A DNA stretch of 64,000 nt, from contig JAABQQ010000216.1 in the NCBI GenBank assembly GCA_011391405.1, forward strand, positions 25,511 to 89,510, given 5' to 3'. Positions 53,449-63,800 of the stretch are shown here, piece after piece. This DNA is from Gammaproteobacteria bacterium. GTDB lineage: Bacteria > Pseudomonadota > Gammaproteobacteria > Steroidobacterales > Steroidobacteraceae. How positions within the stretch are numbered: the stretch's first letter is position 1; every line of letters begins with the position of its first letter. The notes under the pieces were generated by a model. The model was not told where the DNA came from. It saw nothing but the letters and a program-made list of their open reading frames with translations, and did no database searches. A program made the translations under genes and the position numbers.

Positions 53449-53958
53449 TCACTTCCTCAGTGCGGTGCCGCACGCGCGGCAGACCGTGTGCTCGGGATTC
53501 GACCAGAACCGTTCGAAAACCGGCGGCAGTTGCGTTTCGATGTTGGTGATCTGCAGGTATTCGCTGTAAAGGCGCGCGTCGCAGCGTTCGCAGTACCAGA
53601 GGAAGCCATCGGCTTCGCCGGGACCGCGCTTGCGCTCCACGACGAGCCCGACGGTATCGGCAAAACGCTGCGGAGAGTGCGGTACATGGGCAGGCAGCAG
53701 CAGCACGTCGCCCTCGCGGATGGGAATATCCACGCGCCTCCCGTCCTGGACCGTCCGCAGCAGCATGTCGCCTTCGAGCTGGTAGAAGAATTCCTCGCCC
53801 GGGTCGTCATGGTAGTCGTGGCGGGTGTTCGGGCCGCCAACCACCATGATGATGAACTCACCCTGTTCGAACACCTGCTTGTTGCAGACGGGTGGGCGCA
53901 GTTCGGCCCGGTGCGCGTCGATCCACTGCCGGAGGTTGAACGGTGTCAAAGACTGCAT
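53449..53958 (-). CDS. 3-hydroxyanthranilate 3,4-dioxygenase
   Basis: A 169-residue cupin that opens 3-hydroxyanthranilate to aminocarboxymuconate semialdehyde, which cyclises to quinolinate for NAD synthesis. GGPNTRHDYHDDPGEEFFYQLEGDM carries the Fe-binding His and Glu (about 41-65) and LLLPAHVPHSPQR the second His (about 95). C-terminal CERC and CRAC pairs are the rubredoxin-like metal site of bacterial enzymes. The gene is also known as nbaC or haaO. First gene of the kynurenine operon; its ATG is only 23 bases from that of the divergent gene. Confidence 0.95.
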   Translation of the reverse strand: MQSLTPFNLRQWIDAHRAELRPPVCNKQVFEQGEFIIMVVGGPNTRHDYHDDPGEEFFYQLEGDMLLRTVQDGRRVDIPIREGDVLLLPAHVPHSPQRFADTVGLVVERKRGPGEADGFLWYCERCDARLYSEYLQITNIETQLPPVFERFWSNPEHTVCRACGTALRK

Positions 53959-53964
53959 GGTCCG

Positions 53965-53972
53965 AGTATAAA
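53965..53972. promoter_or_regulatory. Shared divergent -10 region between haaO-type gene and exported hypothetical gene
   Basis: AGTATAAA gives TATACT on the minus strand (53970-53965) and TATAAA on the plus strand (53967-53972). On the minus strand 6 bases separate the box from the ATG of the dioxygenase gene, so a leaderless transcript is possible. The whole gap between the two ATGs is 23 bases. No good -35 box was found on either strand. Confidence 0.4.
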
Positions 53973-53981
53973 TTAGCCACC

Positions 53982-54662
53982 ATGAGCCGACGCAGACTCC
54001 GCATCGGTCCGGCCCTGCTGATGCTGGCATTCGCCGCGTCGGGTGTCGGGGCGCCTGCCGGGGCACAGACGGCAGCGGACGCCAGCCCGGCGGGGGCTGG
54101 CCCGACCGTCAATGCGGTCTGGACGGAGCACGAGTTCACGTTCACCTATTTCGGCCGTGGCACCTACTACTCGTGCGGCGGGCTGGAGAACAAGATCGAG
54201 TACATCCTGGAGGCGCTGGGCGCCCGTCCCGAGCCGAAGGTGTGGGTCGGCTGCACCGAAGGTCCGGGCATCCAGCAGATTCCGACGGCGCGCATCAAGG
54301 TCGCCGTCCCGACCGAGGCGACGCCGGAGTTGCTCTCGGCGATCGAGGCGGGCAGGTCGAAACGCGAACTGGTGTCCAAGGTGCAGGGTAACGGCGCGGT
54401 GGTCGACGCTGCGACAGCGCAGTTCCCCGCCCAGCGCCAAGTCGTCGAATTCGTGGGCCGGCGCAAAGATCGCATCGAGGACGGCGACTGCGAACTGCTC
54501 GAGCAACTGCTGCCGCGGGTACTGGAGCCGCTGGGAATTCGCGAGGCACCCGGTTCGTCGCTGACGTGCATGCCGCGCGCGTCGCAGTTCGGTTCGGTCC
54601 ACCTCAGGCTCGAATCGCTCCACGCGAAGCCGGCAGCGGTCGCCGAGCCCGCGCGACCCTGA
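53982..54662 (+). CDS. Exported hypothetical protein
   Basis: A 226-residue protein with a signal peptide (about 1-28, GAPAGAQ). The mature part has EHEFTFTYFGRGTYYSCGGLENKIEYILEALG, three cysteines (about 66, 87, 203) and a charged middle region with EFVGRRKDRIEDGDCELLEQLLPRVLEPLG. No family was recognised. The ATG at 53982 is chosen because the signal peptide starts there; the open frame begins 13 codons earlier inside the dioxygenase gene. Converges on apaH. Confidence 0.65.
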   Translation: MSRRRLRIGPALLMLAFAASGVGAPAGAQTAADASPAGAGPTVNAVWTEHEFTFTYFGRGTYYSCGGLENKIEYILEALGARPEPKVWVGCTEGPGIQQIPTARIKVAVPTEATPELLSAIEAGRSKRELVSKVQGNGAVVDAATAQFPAQRQVVEFVGRRKDRIEDGDCELLEQLLPRVLEPLGIREAPGSSLTCMPRASQFGSVHLRLESLHAKPAAVAEPARP

Positions 54663-54677
54663 AGCCGGATCGTCGAC

Positions 54678-55520
54678 TCAGTCCTCGAGCGGCAGTCCGC
54701 CGGTCTGGTTCGCCACCTGCACCGGCAGGGCGTCGGGCACGTCGATGCGCCGCCCGGTCAGTGTGCCCCCCCAGACGCATCCCGTGTCGAGGCCGAGCGC
54801 TTGATCCTCGTCCACGTAACCCATGGCAGACCAGTGGCCGAAGACGAGTCGTTCGCCGGCCGATTTGCGCCAGGGAATGCGAAACCACGGCTGCGTGCCC
54901 TGCGGTGCGGATGCAGGCACGCCCTTGAACTTGAGCACCATGCGGCCCGTTGCGGCATCGCACACGCGCAGTCGCGTGAACGCGTTGATCGTGAAGCGGA
55001 TGCGATCCCAGCCGTCGAGGTCGTCCCGCCAGGTGTCTGGCTCGTTGCCGTACATGCGTGCGTAGAGCTGCCCGGCCATTTCGCCGCTCAGCCGGCGTTG
55101 CACCTCGTCAGCACAGGTCGCCGCCGTCCGCAGGGTCCACTGCGGCGGCAGGCCCGCGTGCAGCAGCGAGAGGCCGAGGCGTGCGTCGTGGTGCAGCAGT
55201 GGACGCGTCTGCAGCCAGTCGAGCAGTTGGTCGGCGTCCGGCGCGTCGACGATGGGACGCAGCCCTGCATCGCGGTCGCGCCAATCCGCGCCGCCGCGCG
55301 CGAGCGCGAGCAGGTGCAGGTCGTGATTGCCGAGGACGGCAATGGCGGCATCGCCGAGTGACTTGACGAAGCGCAGTGTGTCGAGGGACCGTGGTCCGCG
55401 GTTGACCAGGTCGCCGACGAACCAGAGCCGATCGCGCGACGCGTCGAACCGCAGGCGGTCGAGGAGAGTGTCCAGCTCGTCCTTGCAGCCCTGGACGTCG
55501 CCGATCGCATAGACGGCCAT
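54678..55520 (-). CDS. apaH: Symmetrical bis(5'-nucleosyl)-tetraphosphatase
   Basis: A 280-residue calcineurin-like phosphatase that hydrolyses Ap4A to 2 ADP and removes NpN caps from RNA 5' ends. YAIGDVQGCKDELD (about 4), WFVGDLVNRGPRSLD (about 33) and VLGNHDLHLLAL (about 62) are the three metal motifs; LHAGLPPQW and HWSAMG follow. It is 8 bases behind apaG, the standard order. Confidence 0.97.
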   Translation of the reverse strand: MAVYAIGDVQGCKDELDTLLDRLRFDASRDRLWFVGDLVNRGPRSLDTLRFVKSLGDAAIAVLGNHDLHLLALARGGADWRDRDAGLRPIVDAPDADQLLDWLQTRPLLHHDARLGLSLLHAGLPPQWTLRTAATCADEVQRRLSGEMAGQLYARMYGNEPDTWRDDLDGWDRIRFTINAFTRLRVCDAATGRMVLKFKGVPASAPQGTQPWFRIPWRKSAGERLVFGHWSAMGYVDEDQALGLDTGCVWGGTLTGRRIDVPDALPVQVANQTGGLPLED

Positions 55521-55528
55521 CTAGCCCG

Positions 55529-55912
55529 TCAGTGCAGCACGCCCGGCATGGCGAGCCGGAACGGCGCGATCGGCGCGTCGAACTGCTCGCCGTCGTCCGC
55601 GACCATGTGGTACTTGCCCTGCATCGCGCCGACCGGCGTCTCGAGGATGGCGCCGCTGGAATACCGGAACCCCTGGCCCGGCTGCAGGTGCGGCTGTTCG
55701 CCGACGACGCCGTCGCCGACCACTTCCTGCACCTTGCCGTTGGCGTCGGTGATGAGCCAGTGGCGCGTCACGAGGCGGGCCGGCTGCGTCCCTTCGTTGC
55801 GGATCGTGATCGTGTACGCGAACACGAACCGGCCCTCGCCCGGGTTCGACTGGTCCTCGACGTAGTTCGTGCTGACGTCCACGCGGATGCGATGCGCCGC
55901 AGCCGTCGTCAT
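55529..55912 (-). CDS. apaG: ApaG protein
   Basis: A 127-residue protein with a fibronectin-III-like fold: FVFAYTITIRNEGTQPARLVTRHWLITDANGKVQEVVGDGVVGEQP is the family core and YSSGAILETPVGAMQGKY the second block. Function is unclear; it is genetically linked to ApaH. The start at 55912 overlaps the universal stress protein gene by 4 bases (ATGA); apaH follows after 8 bases. Confidence 0.96.
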   Translation of the reverse strand: MTTAAAHRIRVDVSTNYVEDQSNPGEGRFVFAYTITIRNEGTQPARLVTRHWLITDANGKVQEVVGDGVVGEQPHLQPGQGFRYSSGAILETPVGAMQGKYHMVADDGEQFDAPIAPFRLAMPGVLH

Positions 55913-56346
55913 GTCTTTTTCCAGCGCACGGCGAGCACGTCGCACGGCGCCGCATGCAGGATCGTGTCCTCGGTCTGGTTGAACATGATCGACAGGCCGT
56001 GGCGTTCGCGGCTGCCGAGCACGATCAGGTCGACGCCGCGGTCCGTGGCGACACGCACGAGCTCGGCCTTGATGTTGCCGGCCTGGACGATGCGCTCCGC
56101 CTTTTCGAGGCCCGCCTTCTGCGCGAGTTCGGCGATGCGCCGCGTGGCGCGCTCGATCAGCTCGCCTTCGATCTGCACGGCCGGCAGCAAGGCCTCGCCC
56201 ATCGGTTCGACGGGGACGTATTCCACGACGTGCAGCAGGATGACTTCGGCCCCGTACCGCTCGGCGACGTCACGCGCCCGCTCGGCGATTTTTTCGCTGC
56301 CTTCGGTGATGTCCACAGCGAGCAGGATCTTCTTGTATTCGCGCAT
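55909..56346 (-). CDS. Universal stress protein, UspA family
   Basis: A 145-residue protein with the Usp nucleotide-binding fold: KILLAVDITEGSEKIAERA (about 5), LLHVVEYVPVEP (about 37), DLIVLGSRERHGLSIMFNQTEDTILHAAPCDVLAVR (about 102-138). The usual G2xG9xG(S/T) ATP motif is partly altered (GSRERHG...N). It lies between rsmA and apaG, which are usually adjacent, so it is an insertion into a conserved operon. Coupled to apaG by ATGA. Confidence 0.93.
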   Translation of the reverse strand: MREYKKILLAVDITEGSEKIAERARDVAERYGAEVILLHVVEYVPVEPMGEALLPAVQIEGELIERATRRIAELAQKAGLEKAERIVQAGNIKAELVRVATDRGVDLIVLGSRERHGLSIMFNQTEDTILHAAPCDVLAVRWKKT

Positions 56347-56433
56347 GGTGTGCTCCGTGGAACGCGTGGTTCCGGTGCGAAAAGCGGTCCAGGGAAGATT
56401 ATAGGCGGCGCCGGAGGGGCCACCAATCCGGAA

Positions 56434-57252
56434 TCATTCTGCCGGAATAACGCCGGGCGCGTCCCCTCGTCGGGCGACCCACTGGCTCGCCAGGGCGGCA
56501 AACCGGGCCGGGGCGAGCGTTTCGGCCCGTGCCCCGGGATCCACGCCCGCGGCCACGATCCCTGCCACGTCGAGCAGGCCCATCAGCGCATTGCGCAATG
56601 TCTTGCGGCGCTTCGAGAATGCAGCCGCCACCAAGGCTGCGAACGCGGCCTGGTCGGCGATTTCGAACGGTGGCGTGACCTGTGGGGTCAACGCGAAAAA
56701 CGTCGAGGTGACCCGGGGGGCCGGTTTGAATGCGCCGGCGCCAATGTCGAAAAGCCGTTCCACTTTGACGTGCGGTGCGAGCATCACCGTGAGTCGGCCA
56801 TAGTCGCCCGATCCGGGCGCGGCCGCCATGCGCACGACCACTTCCTTCTGCAGCATGAAGTGCATGTCGGCGAAGGCGTCGAGCTGCGAGATGAAGTGGA
56901 AGAGCAGCGGCGTCGAAACGTTGTATGGCAGGTTGCCGATCAGCCGCAGCTTCGGCCCGTCGCCGCGCAGCGCGCGAAAGTCGAACTTGAGCGCGTCGGC
57001 GAGGTGAACGTGCAGCTCGCCACGTCCCCGGCAATGCGTCTGCAGCAGTGGCACGACGTCGCGATCGATCTCGACCACCTCGAGCCTGCCTGCCAGTGCA
57101 AGGACAGGCGCCGTGATTGCGCCGCGGCCGGGGCCGATTTCCACGAGCCGATCACCCGGACGCGGGTCGATGGCGCGCACGATCCGGTCGATCGTGCCGG
57201 GGTCGTGCAGGAAGTGCTGCCCGTAGCGCTTCTTGGCGTGACCGTGCTTCAC
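56434..57252 (-). CDS. rsmA: 16S rRNA (adenine1518/1519-N6)-dimethyltransferase
   Basis: A 272-residue methyltransferase that dimethylates two adenines in the 3' hairpin of 16S rRNA. KKRYGQHFLHDPGTIDRIV (about 7), VEIGPGRGAITAPVLALAG (SAM site, about 37) and IGNLPYNVSTPLLFH (the N6 NLPY motif, about 107) are visible. Also called ksgA. Its ATG overlaps pdxA by 4 bases; the usp gene follows after 87 bases. Confidence 0.97.
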   Translation of the reverse strand: MKHGHAKKRYGQHFLHDPGTIDRIVRAIDPRPGDRLVEIGPGRGAITAPVLALAGRLEVVEIDRDVVPLLQTHCRGRGELHVHLADALKFDFRALRGDGPKLRLIGNLPYNVSTPLLFHFISQLDAFADMHFMLQKEVVVRMAAAPGSGDYGRLTVMLAPHVKVERLFDIGAGAFKPAPRVTSTFFALTPQVTPPFEIADQAAFAALVAAAFSKRRKTLRNALMGLLDVAGIVAAGVDPGARAETLAPARFAALASQWVARRGDAPGVIPAE

Positions 57253-58274
57253 CAGTGCGATGCCTGGTGCCGCGCGCGCTGGCTCAGTTCGAGCGCAAGC
57301 GCAAACGCAGCCTGCAGGCTGCCGGGATCGGCCTTGCGCGTACCGGCAAGATCGAGCGCCGTGCCGTGATCGACGGACGTGCGCACGATCGGCAGACCGA
57401 GCGTGACGTTGACGGCGTGGCCGAAGCTCGCGTGCTTCAGTACCGGGAGGCCCTGGTCGTGGAACATGGCGACGACGGCGTCGATACCCTTGAGCCGTTG
57501 CGGCACGAACGCAGTGTCGGCCGGAACGGGGCCGACGAGATCGAGTCCGTCGCCGCGCAGTGCCGCCAGTGTCGGCTCGATCACCTCGATTTCTTCGCGC
57601 CCGAGGTGACCGCCCTCGCCGGCGTGCGGGTTCAAGCCGAGCACCAGGATCCGCGGCCGCCGCAGCCCGAACATCGACTGCAGGTCGCCCGCCACGATGC
57701 GCAGCACGGCCTCGAGTCGCGACGGCGTGATGGCCGCGCTGACTTTCCGCAACGGCAGGTGCGTGGTCGCGAGTGCTACGCGCAACCCGCCGCCGACCAG
57801 CAGCATCACGGGCAGGCGCACGCCGGTGCGCCTGGCGAGGTATTCCGTGTGCCCGGTGAACGGGACGCCGGCTTCGTTGATGATCGATTTCTGCACGGGC
57901 GCGGTCACGATCGCCTGGAACGCACCCGCTGCGCAGCCGCCGACGGCGACGTCGAGCGTCTCGAGGACGTAACGTGCGTTTGCGGTCGCCAGGATGCCGG
58001 GCCGTGCCGGTTCCGCCAGCGGCACGTGCAGGAGCTCGACGCCAGCGCGTGGCAGGCTCGTCGCATCGAAGTCCGGCAGTTTGAGCTTGCGGGCGCTGCG
58101 CGGTCGCGCGCGGCCGAACAGGGAGCGGTCACCGATCAGGACGATACGGCAGCCCTGCGGCGCCGTGTCGAGCAGCTCGGTGCAGAGATCGGGGCCGATG
58201 CCTGCCGGCTCACCGGTCGTGATGGCGACGGTGCGCAGCGCTGCGGCACGGCGCGATCGGCCCGTGGTGTTCAC
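57249..58274 (-). CDS. pdxA: 4-hydroxythreonine-4-phosphate dehydrogenase
   Basis: A 341-residue NAD-dependent enzyme of DXP-dependent pyridoxal phosphate synthesis. VAITTGEPAGIGPDL opens it; metal ligands lie in PFTGHTEYLA (about 140), TTHLPLRKV and VAMFHDQGLPVLKH (about 269). GLPIVRTSVDHGTALDLAG is the C-terminal block. The start is GTG at 58274, overlapping the surA stop by 4 bases; a longer frame upstream is shadow of surA. Confidence 0.96.
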   Translation of the reverse strand: MNTTGRSRRAAALRTVAITTGEPAGIGPDLCTELLDTAPQGCRIVLIGDRSLFGRARPRSARKLKLPDFDATSLPRAGVELLHVPLAEPARPGILATANARYVLETLDVAVGGCAAGAFQAIVTAPVQKSIINEAGVPFTGHTEYLARRTGVRLPVMLLVGGGLRVALATTHLPLRKVSAAITPSRLEAVLRIVAGDLQSMFGLRRPRILVLGLNPHAGEGGHLGREEIEVIEPTLAALRGDGLDLVGPVPADTAFVPQRLKGIDAVVAMFHDQGLPVLKHASFGHAVNVTLGLPIVRTSVDHGTALDLAGTRKADPGSLQAAFALALELSQRARHQASHW

Positions 58275-59584
58275 ATCCGGTATTCGACGAACGCTTCGTC
58301 GCGCAGCCGGCGCAGCCAGATTTCCGTTTCTTCGTCCGCACGCGCTTCGCGCAGCTGGCTGACGCAACGGTTGCGTGTCATGTCCTCGGTCGCGTCGTAG
58401 GTGCGGCGACCGAGCAACTGCACGATGTGCCAGCCGAACTGCGTGCGGAACGGTGGGCTGATCTCGTTCTCGGCGAGTGCATCGATCTGCTTTTCAAATT
58501 CGGGCACGAAGCTGCCGGGCCCGGCCCAGCCGAGGTCGCCGCCCGCTGCGGCCGAACCCGGATCTTCGGACGTGACCGAGGCGACCGCTTCGAAACTCTC
58601 GCCCTTCAGGACGCGGTCGCGGATCTGCGCGAGCTTCTGCCGCACGGTCTCGTCGTCCATCACTTCCGTGGGTTTCATGAGGATGTGCCGGGCGTGCACC
58701 TGCGACACCAGCGCCGGCGCCTGACCGCCGCGGATCTCGAGCACCTTGAAAATGTGCAGACCGCTGGGCGTGCGGATCGGCTGCGTCACTTCGCCGGCCT
58801 GCAGCGTGGGGATGATGTCGGCGACGAACGAGGGCAACTGACCCGCCTTGCGCCAGCCGAGCGCGCCGCCTTCGAGCGCGGTGCCGGAGTCGGAGTAGGT
58901 GATGGCAAGTTGCGCGAAGTCTTCGCTCTTCGTCGCGCGTTCGTAAACGGCCTGCGCGCGCGAGGTACGCTCCGCGATCTGTTTTTCGTCCGCCGTACCC
59001 GGAATGGCGACCAGGATGTGCGCAAGATTGAATTCGTTGTCGGCGCCCGGCGAGGCATTGCGCTTTGCGACGCATTGCTCGACTTCACGCGGCGACACGT
59101 ACACGCGCGCGAGCACGTCGCGCTGGCGCAGCCCCTGCAGCGTCATCTCGCGGCGGACTTCCTCGCGGTAGTCGCGATAATCGATGCCCTGGGCCTCGAG
59201 CGTGGCCGGCAGGTCGCTGAACTTGATGTTGTTGCGTGCGCCGACATCGGTGAGCGCGGTGTTCACCATCTCGTCCGAGATCTTCAGGCCGAGGCGGTCG
59301 GCGCGTTGCATCTGCAGCTCCTGCAGCACGAGGCGCTCGAGCACCTGCTGGCGCAGGACGTTACGCGGTGGCAGCTGCTGGCCCGCCTGCTGGATGCGCG
59401 CGCTGACCGTGGACATCTGCCTCTCGACCTCGCTGCGCAGCACCAGGCCGTCGTTGACGACGGCGGCGACCCGGTCCAGCAGCACGCCGGATGAGCTCAG
59501 GTCCTTGGACTGGGCATGAACGGTGCCCACAGCGGCGAACAACAGGACGGCTACGCCGAAAAACTGCTTATATTTCAAGGGCAT
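58271..59584 (-). CDS. surA: Periplasmic chaperone / peptidyl-prolyl isomerase SurA
   Basis: A 437-residue protein that helps outer-membrane proteins fold, including LptD. Signal peptide about 1-24 (VGTVHAQ). The N-terminal chaperone domain starts LLDRVAAVVNDGLVLRSEVE; two parvulin (PpiC) domains follow, with FNLAHILVAIPG (about 190) and VHARHILMKPTEV (about 292). The C-terminal helix MTRNRCVSQLREARADEETEIWLRRLRDEAFVE is typical. The ATG at 59584 begins 1 base after the lptD stop. Confidence 0.96.
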   Translation of the reverse strand: MPLKYKQFFGVAVLLFAAVGTVHAQSKDLSSSGVLLDRVAAVVNDGLVLRSEVERQMSTVSARIQQAGQQLPPRNVLRQQVLERLVLQELQMQRADRLGLKISDEMVNTALTDVGARNNIKFSDLPATLEAQGIDYRDYREEVRREMTLQGLRQRDVLARVYVSPREVEQCVAKRNASPGADNEFNLAHILVAIPGTADEKQIAERTSRAQAVYERATKSEDFAQLAITYSDSGTALEGGALGWRKAGQLPSFVADIIPTLQAGEVTQPIRTPSGLHIFKVLEIRGGQAPALVSQVHARHILMKPTEVMDDETVRQKLAQIRDRVLKGESFEAVASVTSEDPGSAAAGGDLGWAGPGSFVPEFEKQIDALAENEISPPFRTQFGWHIVQLLGRRTYDATEDMTRNRCVSQLREARADEETEIWLRRLRDEAFVEYRM

Positions 59585-59585
59585 C

Positions 59586-61889
59586 TCAGAGTCGGGGCGC
59601 GGACGCAGGCGAGGAGTATCCCCGAATCGCTTCGCGCAGGAAAGCTTCGTTGTCGACTCCGACACTCGACAAACCCTTCAGTTCCAGCTGCAGGCCGATC
59701 GACGTTTCGGCAGCCCCCGAGCGGCTGGAGACGAAGCGTCGACCGATCACGCGCACGGCCCAGCAGCACGACGAATATTCGAGGCCCAGGAACTGGTCGA
59801 GCGTGTTTTCTTCCTGCAGCGAATAGACGAAGCGCGCGAAGCCGCGCCACTGGTTGTTGATCGGCCAGGCGCCCGACACGTCGACTTGCTCGAGCAGGTC
59901 GCGCCGGAACCGGTAACCCGCGTTGATCACCCGGCCTGGCGTCGGGTTGTACTGCACGAAGGTCTCGGAACGCTCGCCCTGGGTCTCGTCCGGGTTCCAC
60001 TGGTAGGCAAAGCGCGCGTTCCAGTTCTTGTACGCGTTGAGCTCGACTTCGGCCACGACGTCGGACGCCGAGCGATCGCGCACGGGCTCGTCCGGCAGTG
60101 CGACGCGCGGGTCCTGGAAGTAGAACGCCTGCCCGAGCGTGGCGCTCAGGTACTGGCGACCGCGGCTCGAGTCGAGCAGGCGGGTGGTGACGCCGACGCT
60201 GACCTGATTCGCGTCTCCGATCCGGTCCGGGCCCACGTAGCGGTTGGTGCGGAACAACTGCACGAGATTCAGATCGGGAATGCCGGTATCGAACACCGGC
60301 AGGTCATCCTGGTTCTGGTACGGCACGTACAGGTACAGCATTCGCGGCTCGAGCGTCTGAATGCGCTTGCCTTGCGAGCCCGACGCACGTTCCAGGGTGA
60401 ATCCCGCGTCGAGACTGGCCGACGGCAGCGAGCGATCCGGTGAATCGTCGGTGCCCGGCGCGGTCTCGTCCAGCAGGTATTGTGTGTACCGGTAAGCCGC
60501 GCCCGCCGCGAGGAACCCGCCGTTGCGGTCAACACGCCACTCAAGTGACGGCTCGGCGTCGAGGCGGACCCCCTGGGGTCCCAGCTCGCGCTGGAAATTG
60601 GTCGCCTCGGCGAACACGGAGCCCGACAGGCCGCCTGCGAAATCGCGCCAGCGCCCGAGTGCCGTCAGCTGTGGCGCGATGCGGTAGGGCTCGTCCGCCG
60701 CGGCCAGCGTGTTGTCGATGACCTGGTAGCCCTGCGCGCGGGCATTGAGCGTCCAGGCGGCGGTGTCGTGCCGCAGGTCGATGTAACGATTGACGAACTG
60801 GACGCTCGTGCCCTCGAAGCCGACGCCGAAGTCCTCGAAATAGTCGTTGTCGCTCACGTCGGTCGCGTCGATCAGCAGTCGGGTGCGGGGCGCGAAGCGC
60901 GTGACGTGGCGCCAATCGATGACGCCGCGGGCTTCGCCGGTTTCCTGGTCGTTGACCAGGTATTCGACGTTGAGCTGGCTGCGGCTGCGTTCGCTCAGGT
61001 AGCGCAGCTCCGGATCGAACCGGATGCCGCGCGACGAATACCAGCGTGAGGTGAGCGTGGCGTCGTAGTTCTCGGCCAGGTTCCAGTAGTAGGGCACGGC
61101 AATCTGCGTGCCGGTGCGGCTGCCGCTGCCGATCGTCGGGAACAGCAGACCGGACTTGCGCTGGTCGCCAACGGGAAACGAGATCCAGGGCGTGTAGAAC
61201 ACCGGCACGCCGAGAAATTCGATGCGTACGTCGCGCCCGGTGCCGATCAGGGTTTTCTGGTCGATTTCGATCGTGCCCGCGGCGATACTCCAGTCCTCGT
61301 TACCCGGGGGGCAGGCCGTGTAGCGCACGCCCTCGAGACCGATCTGACCGGATTGCCTGAACCTTGCGTTTGCCGCCGCGCCCCGCACCGACTGCTCGCG
61401 CAGTTCGAATTCGGCGCCTGCGAAACTGCCCACGCCGCCTTCCTGGAACGAGCCGCCCTTGCCGCGCACGTGCATCTGCGGGTCGAGGTATTCGATGTCG
61501 CCGTTCAGTTCGACGCTGCGTTGTTCGGCATTGATCGAAGCCTGGTCGGCCGTGAGCAGGCGCTGGCCCATGCGGATCTGCACGTTGCCGCGCAGTTCGG
61601 CATCGCCGGCACGGCCGAGTTCGCCGGTATCGCTGGTGACGTGGATCTGCGGGTCGTCCGGGTCGGCCTGGAGCAGTTCCTCGATGCGCGGGTCGACGAT
61701 GGATTGGACGGCGCATCGGTCGCCGCGTGCAGGTTCGGCGACTATCGTGGCTTGCGCGGGTGCCGGGACCGGCGGCTGTTCCTGCGCCTGGGCGGACGCG
61801 GCCCCGAGCCAGGCGCAGGCCGCCGCCCTCCGCAGGGTGGCCTGCAGCACCTGCTGCAGGCGCGGGGAACCAGAGCACGGCGTCGTCAT
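59586..61889 (-). CDS. lptD: LPS-assembly outer-membrane protein LptD
   Basis: A 767-residue protein (ATG at 61889; a GTG at 61895 is also in frame) that inserts lipopolysaccharide into the outer leaflet. Signal peptide up to about 36. An OstA/LptA-like jellyroll (about 65-220) has GNVQIRMGQRLLTADQASINAEQRSVELNGDIEYLDP; the LptD barrel follows with PYYWNLAENYDATLTSRWYSSRG and ends near VDNEAFLREAIRGYS. Conserved cysteines are present (about 43, 195 and LEYSSCCWAVRV near 718). First gene of the surA-pdxA-rsmA unit. Confidence 0.95.
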   Translation of the reverse strand: MTTPCSGSPRLQQVLQATLRRAAACAWLGAASAQAQEQPPVPAPAQATIVAEPARGDRCAVQSIVDPRIEELLQADPDDPQIHVTSDTGELGRAGDAELRGNVQIRMGQRLLTADQASINAEQRSVELNGDIEYLDPQMHVRGKGGSFQEGGVGSFAGAEFELREQSVRGAAANARFRQSGQIGLEGVRYTACPPGNEDWSIAAGTIEIDQKTLIGTGRDVRIEFLGVPVFYTPWISFPVGDQRKSGLLFPTIGSGSRTGTQIAVPYYWNLAENYDATLTSRWYSSRGIRFDPELRYLSERSRSQLNVEYLVNDQETGEARGVIDWRHVTRFAPRTRLLIDATDVSDNDYFEDFGVGFEGTSVQFVNRYIDLRHDTAAWTLNARAQGYQVIDNTLAAADEPYRIAPQLTALGRWRDFAGGLSGSVFAEATNFQRELGPQGVRLDAEPSLEWRVDRNGGFLAAGAAYRYTQYLLDETAPGTDDSPDRSLPSASLDAGFTLERASGSQGKRIQTLEPRMLYLYVPYQNQDDLPVFDTGIPDLNLVQLFRTNRYVGPDRIGDANQVSVGVTTRLLDSSRGRQYLSATLGQAFYFQDPRVALPDEPVRDRSASDVVAEVELNAYKNWNARFAYQWNPDETQGERSETFVQYNPTPGRVINAGYRFRRDLLEQVDVSGAWPINNQWRGFARFVYSLQEENTLDQFLGLEYSSCCWAVRVIGRRFVSSRSGAAETSIGLQLELKGLSSVGVDNEAFLREAIRGYSSPASAPRL

Positions 61890-61896
61890 CCGCACG

Positions 61897-61904
61897 ATTA
61901 TAAT
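61897..61904. promoter_or_regulatory. Symmetric -10 element between lptD and amgK
   Basis: ATTATAAT is its own reverse complement and gives a perfect TATAAT on both strands (plus 61899-61904; minus 61902-61897). On the minus strand it ends 7 bases before the lptD ATG (61889). On the plus strand it would give a leader of about 57 bases for amgK. No good -35 boxes were found. Confidence 0.5.
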
Positions 61905-61967
61905 TGCGCGCGAATCGTCGCATCCGACTATTGCCTGTCCGTTTTCCAGCGCAACCGGGGTCCCCGC

Positions 61968-63757
<1,790 letters not shown>

Positions 63758-63800
63758 ACGTCGCGGACGCGTCAGTGCACCACAAGTACAATGCCCGCCC

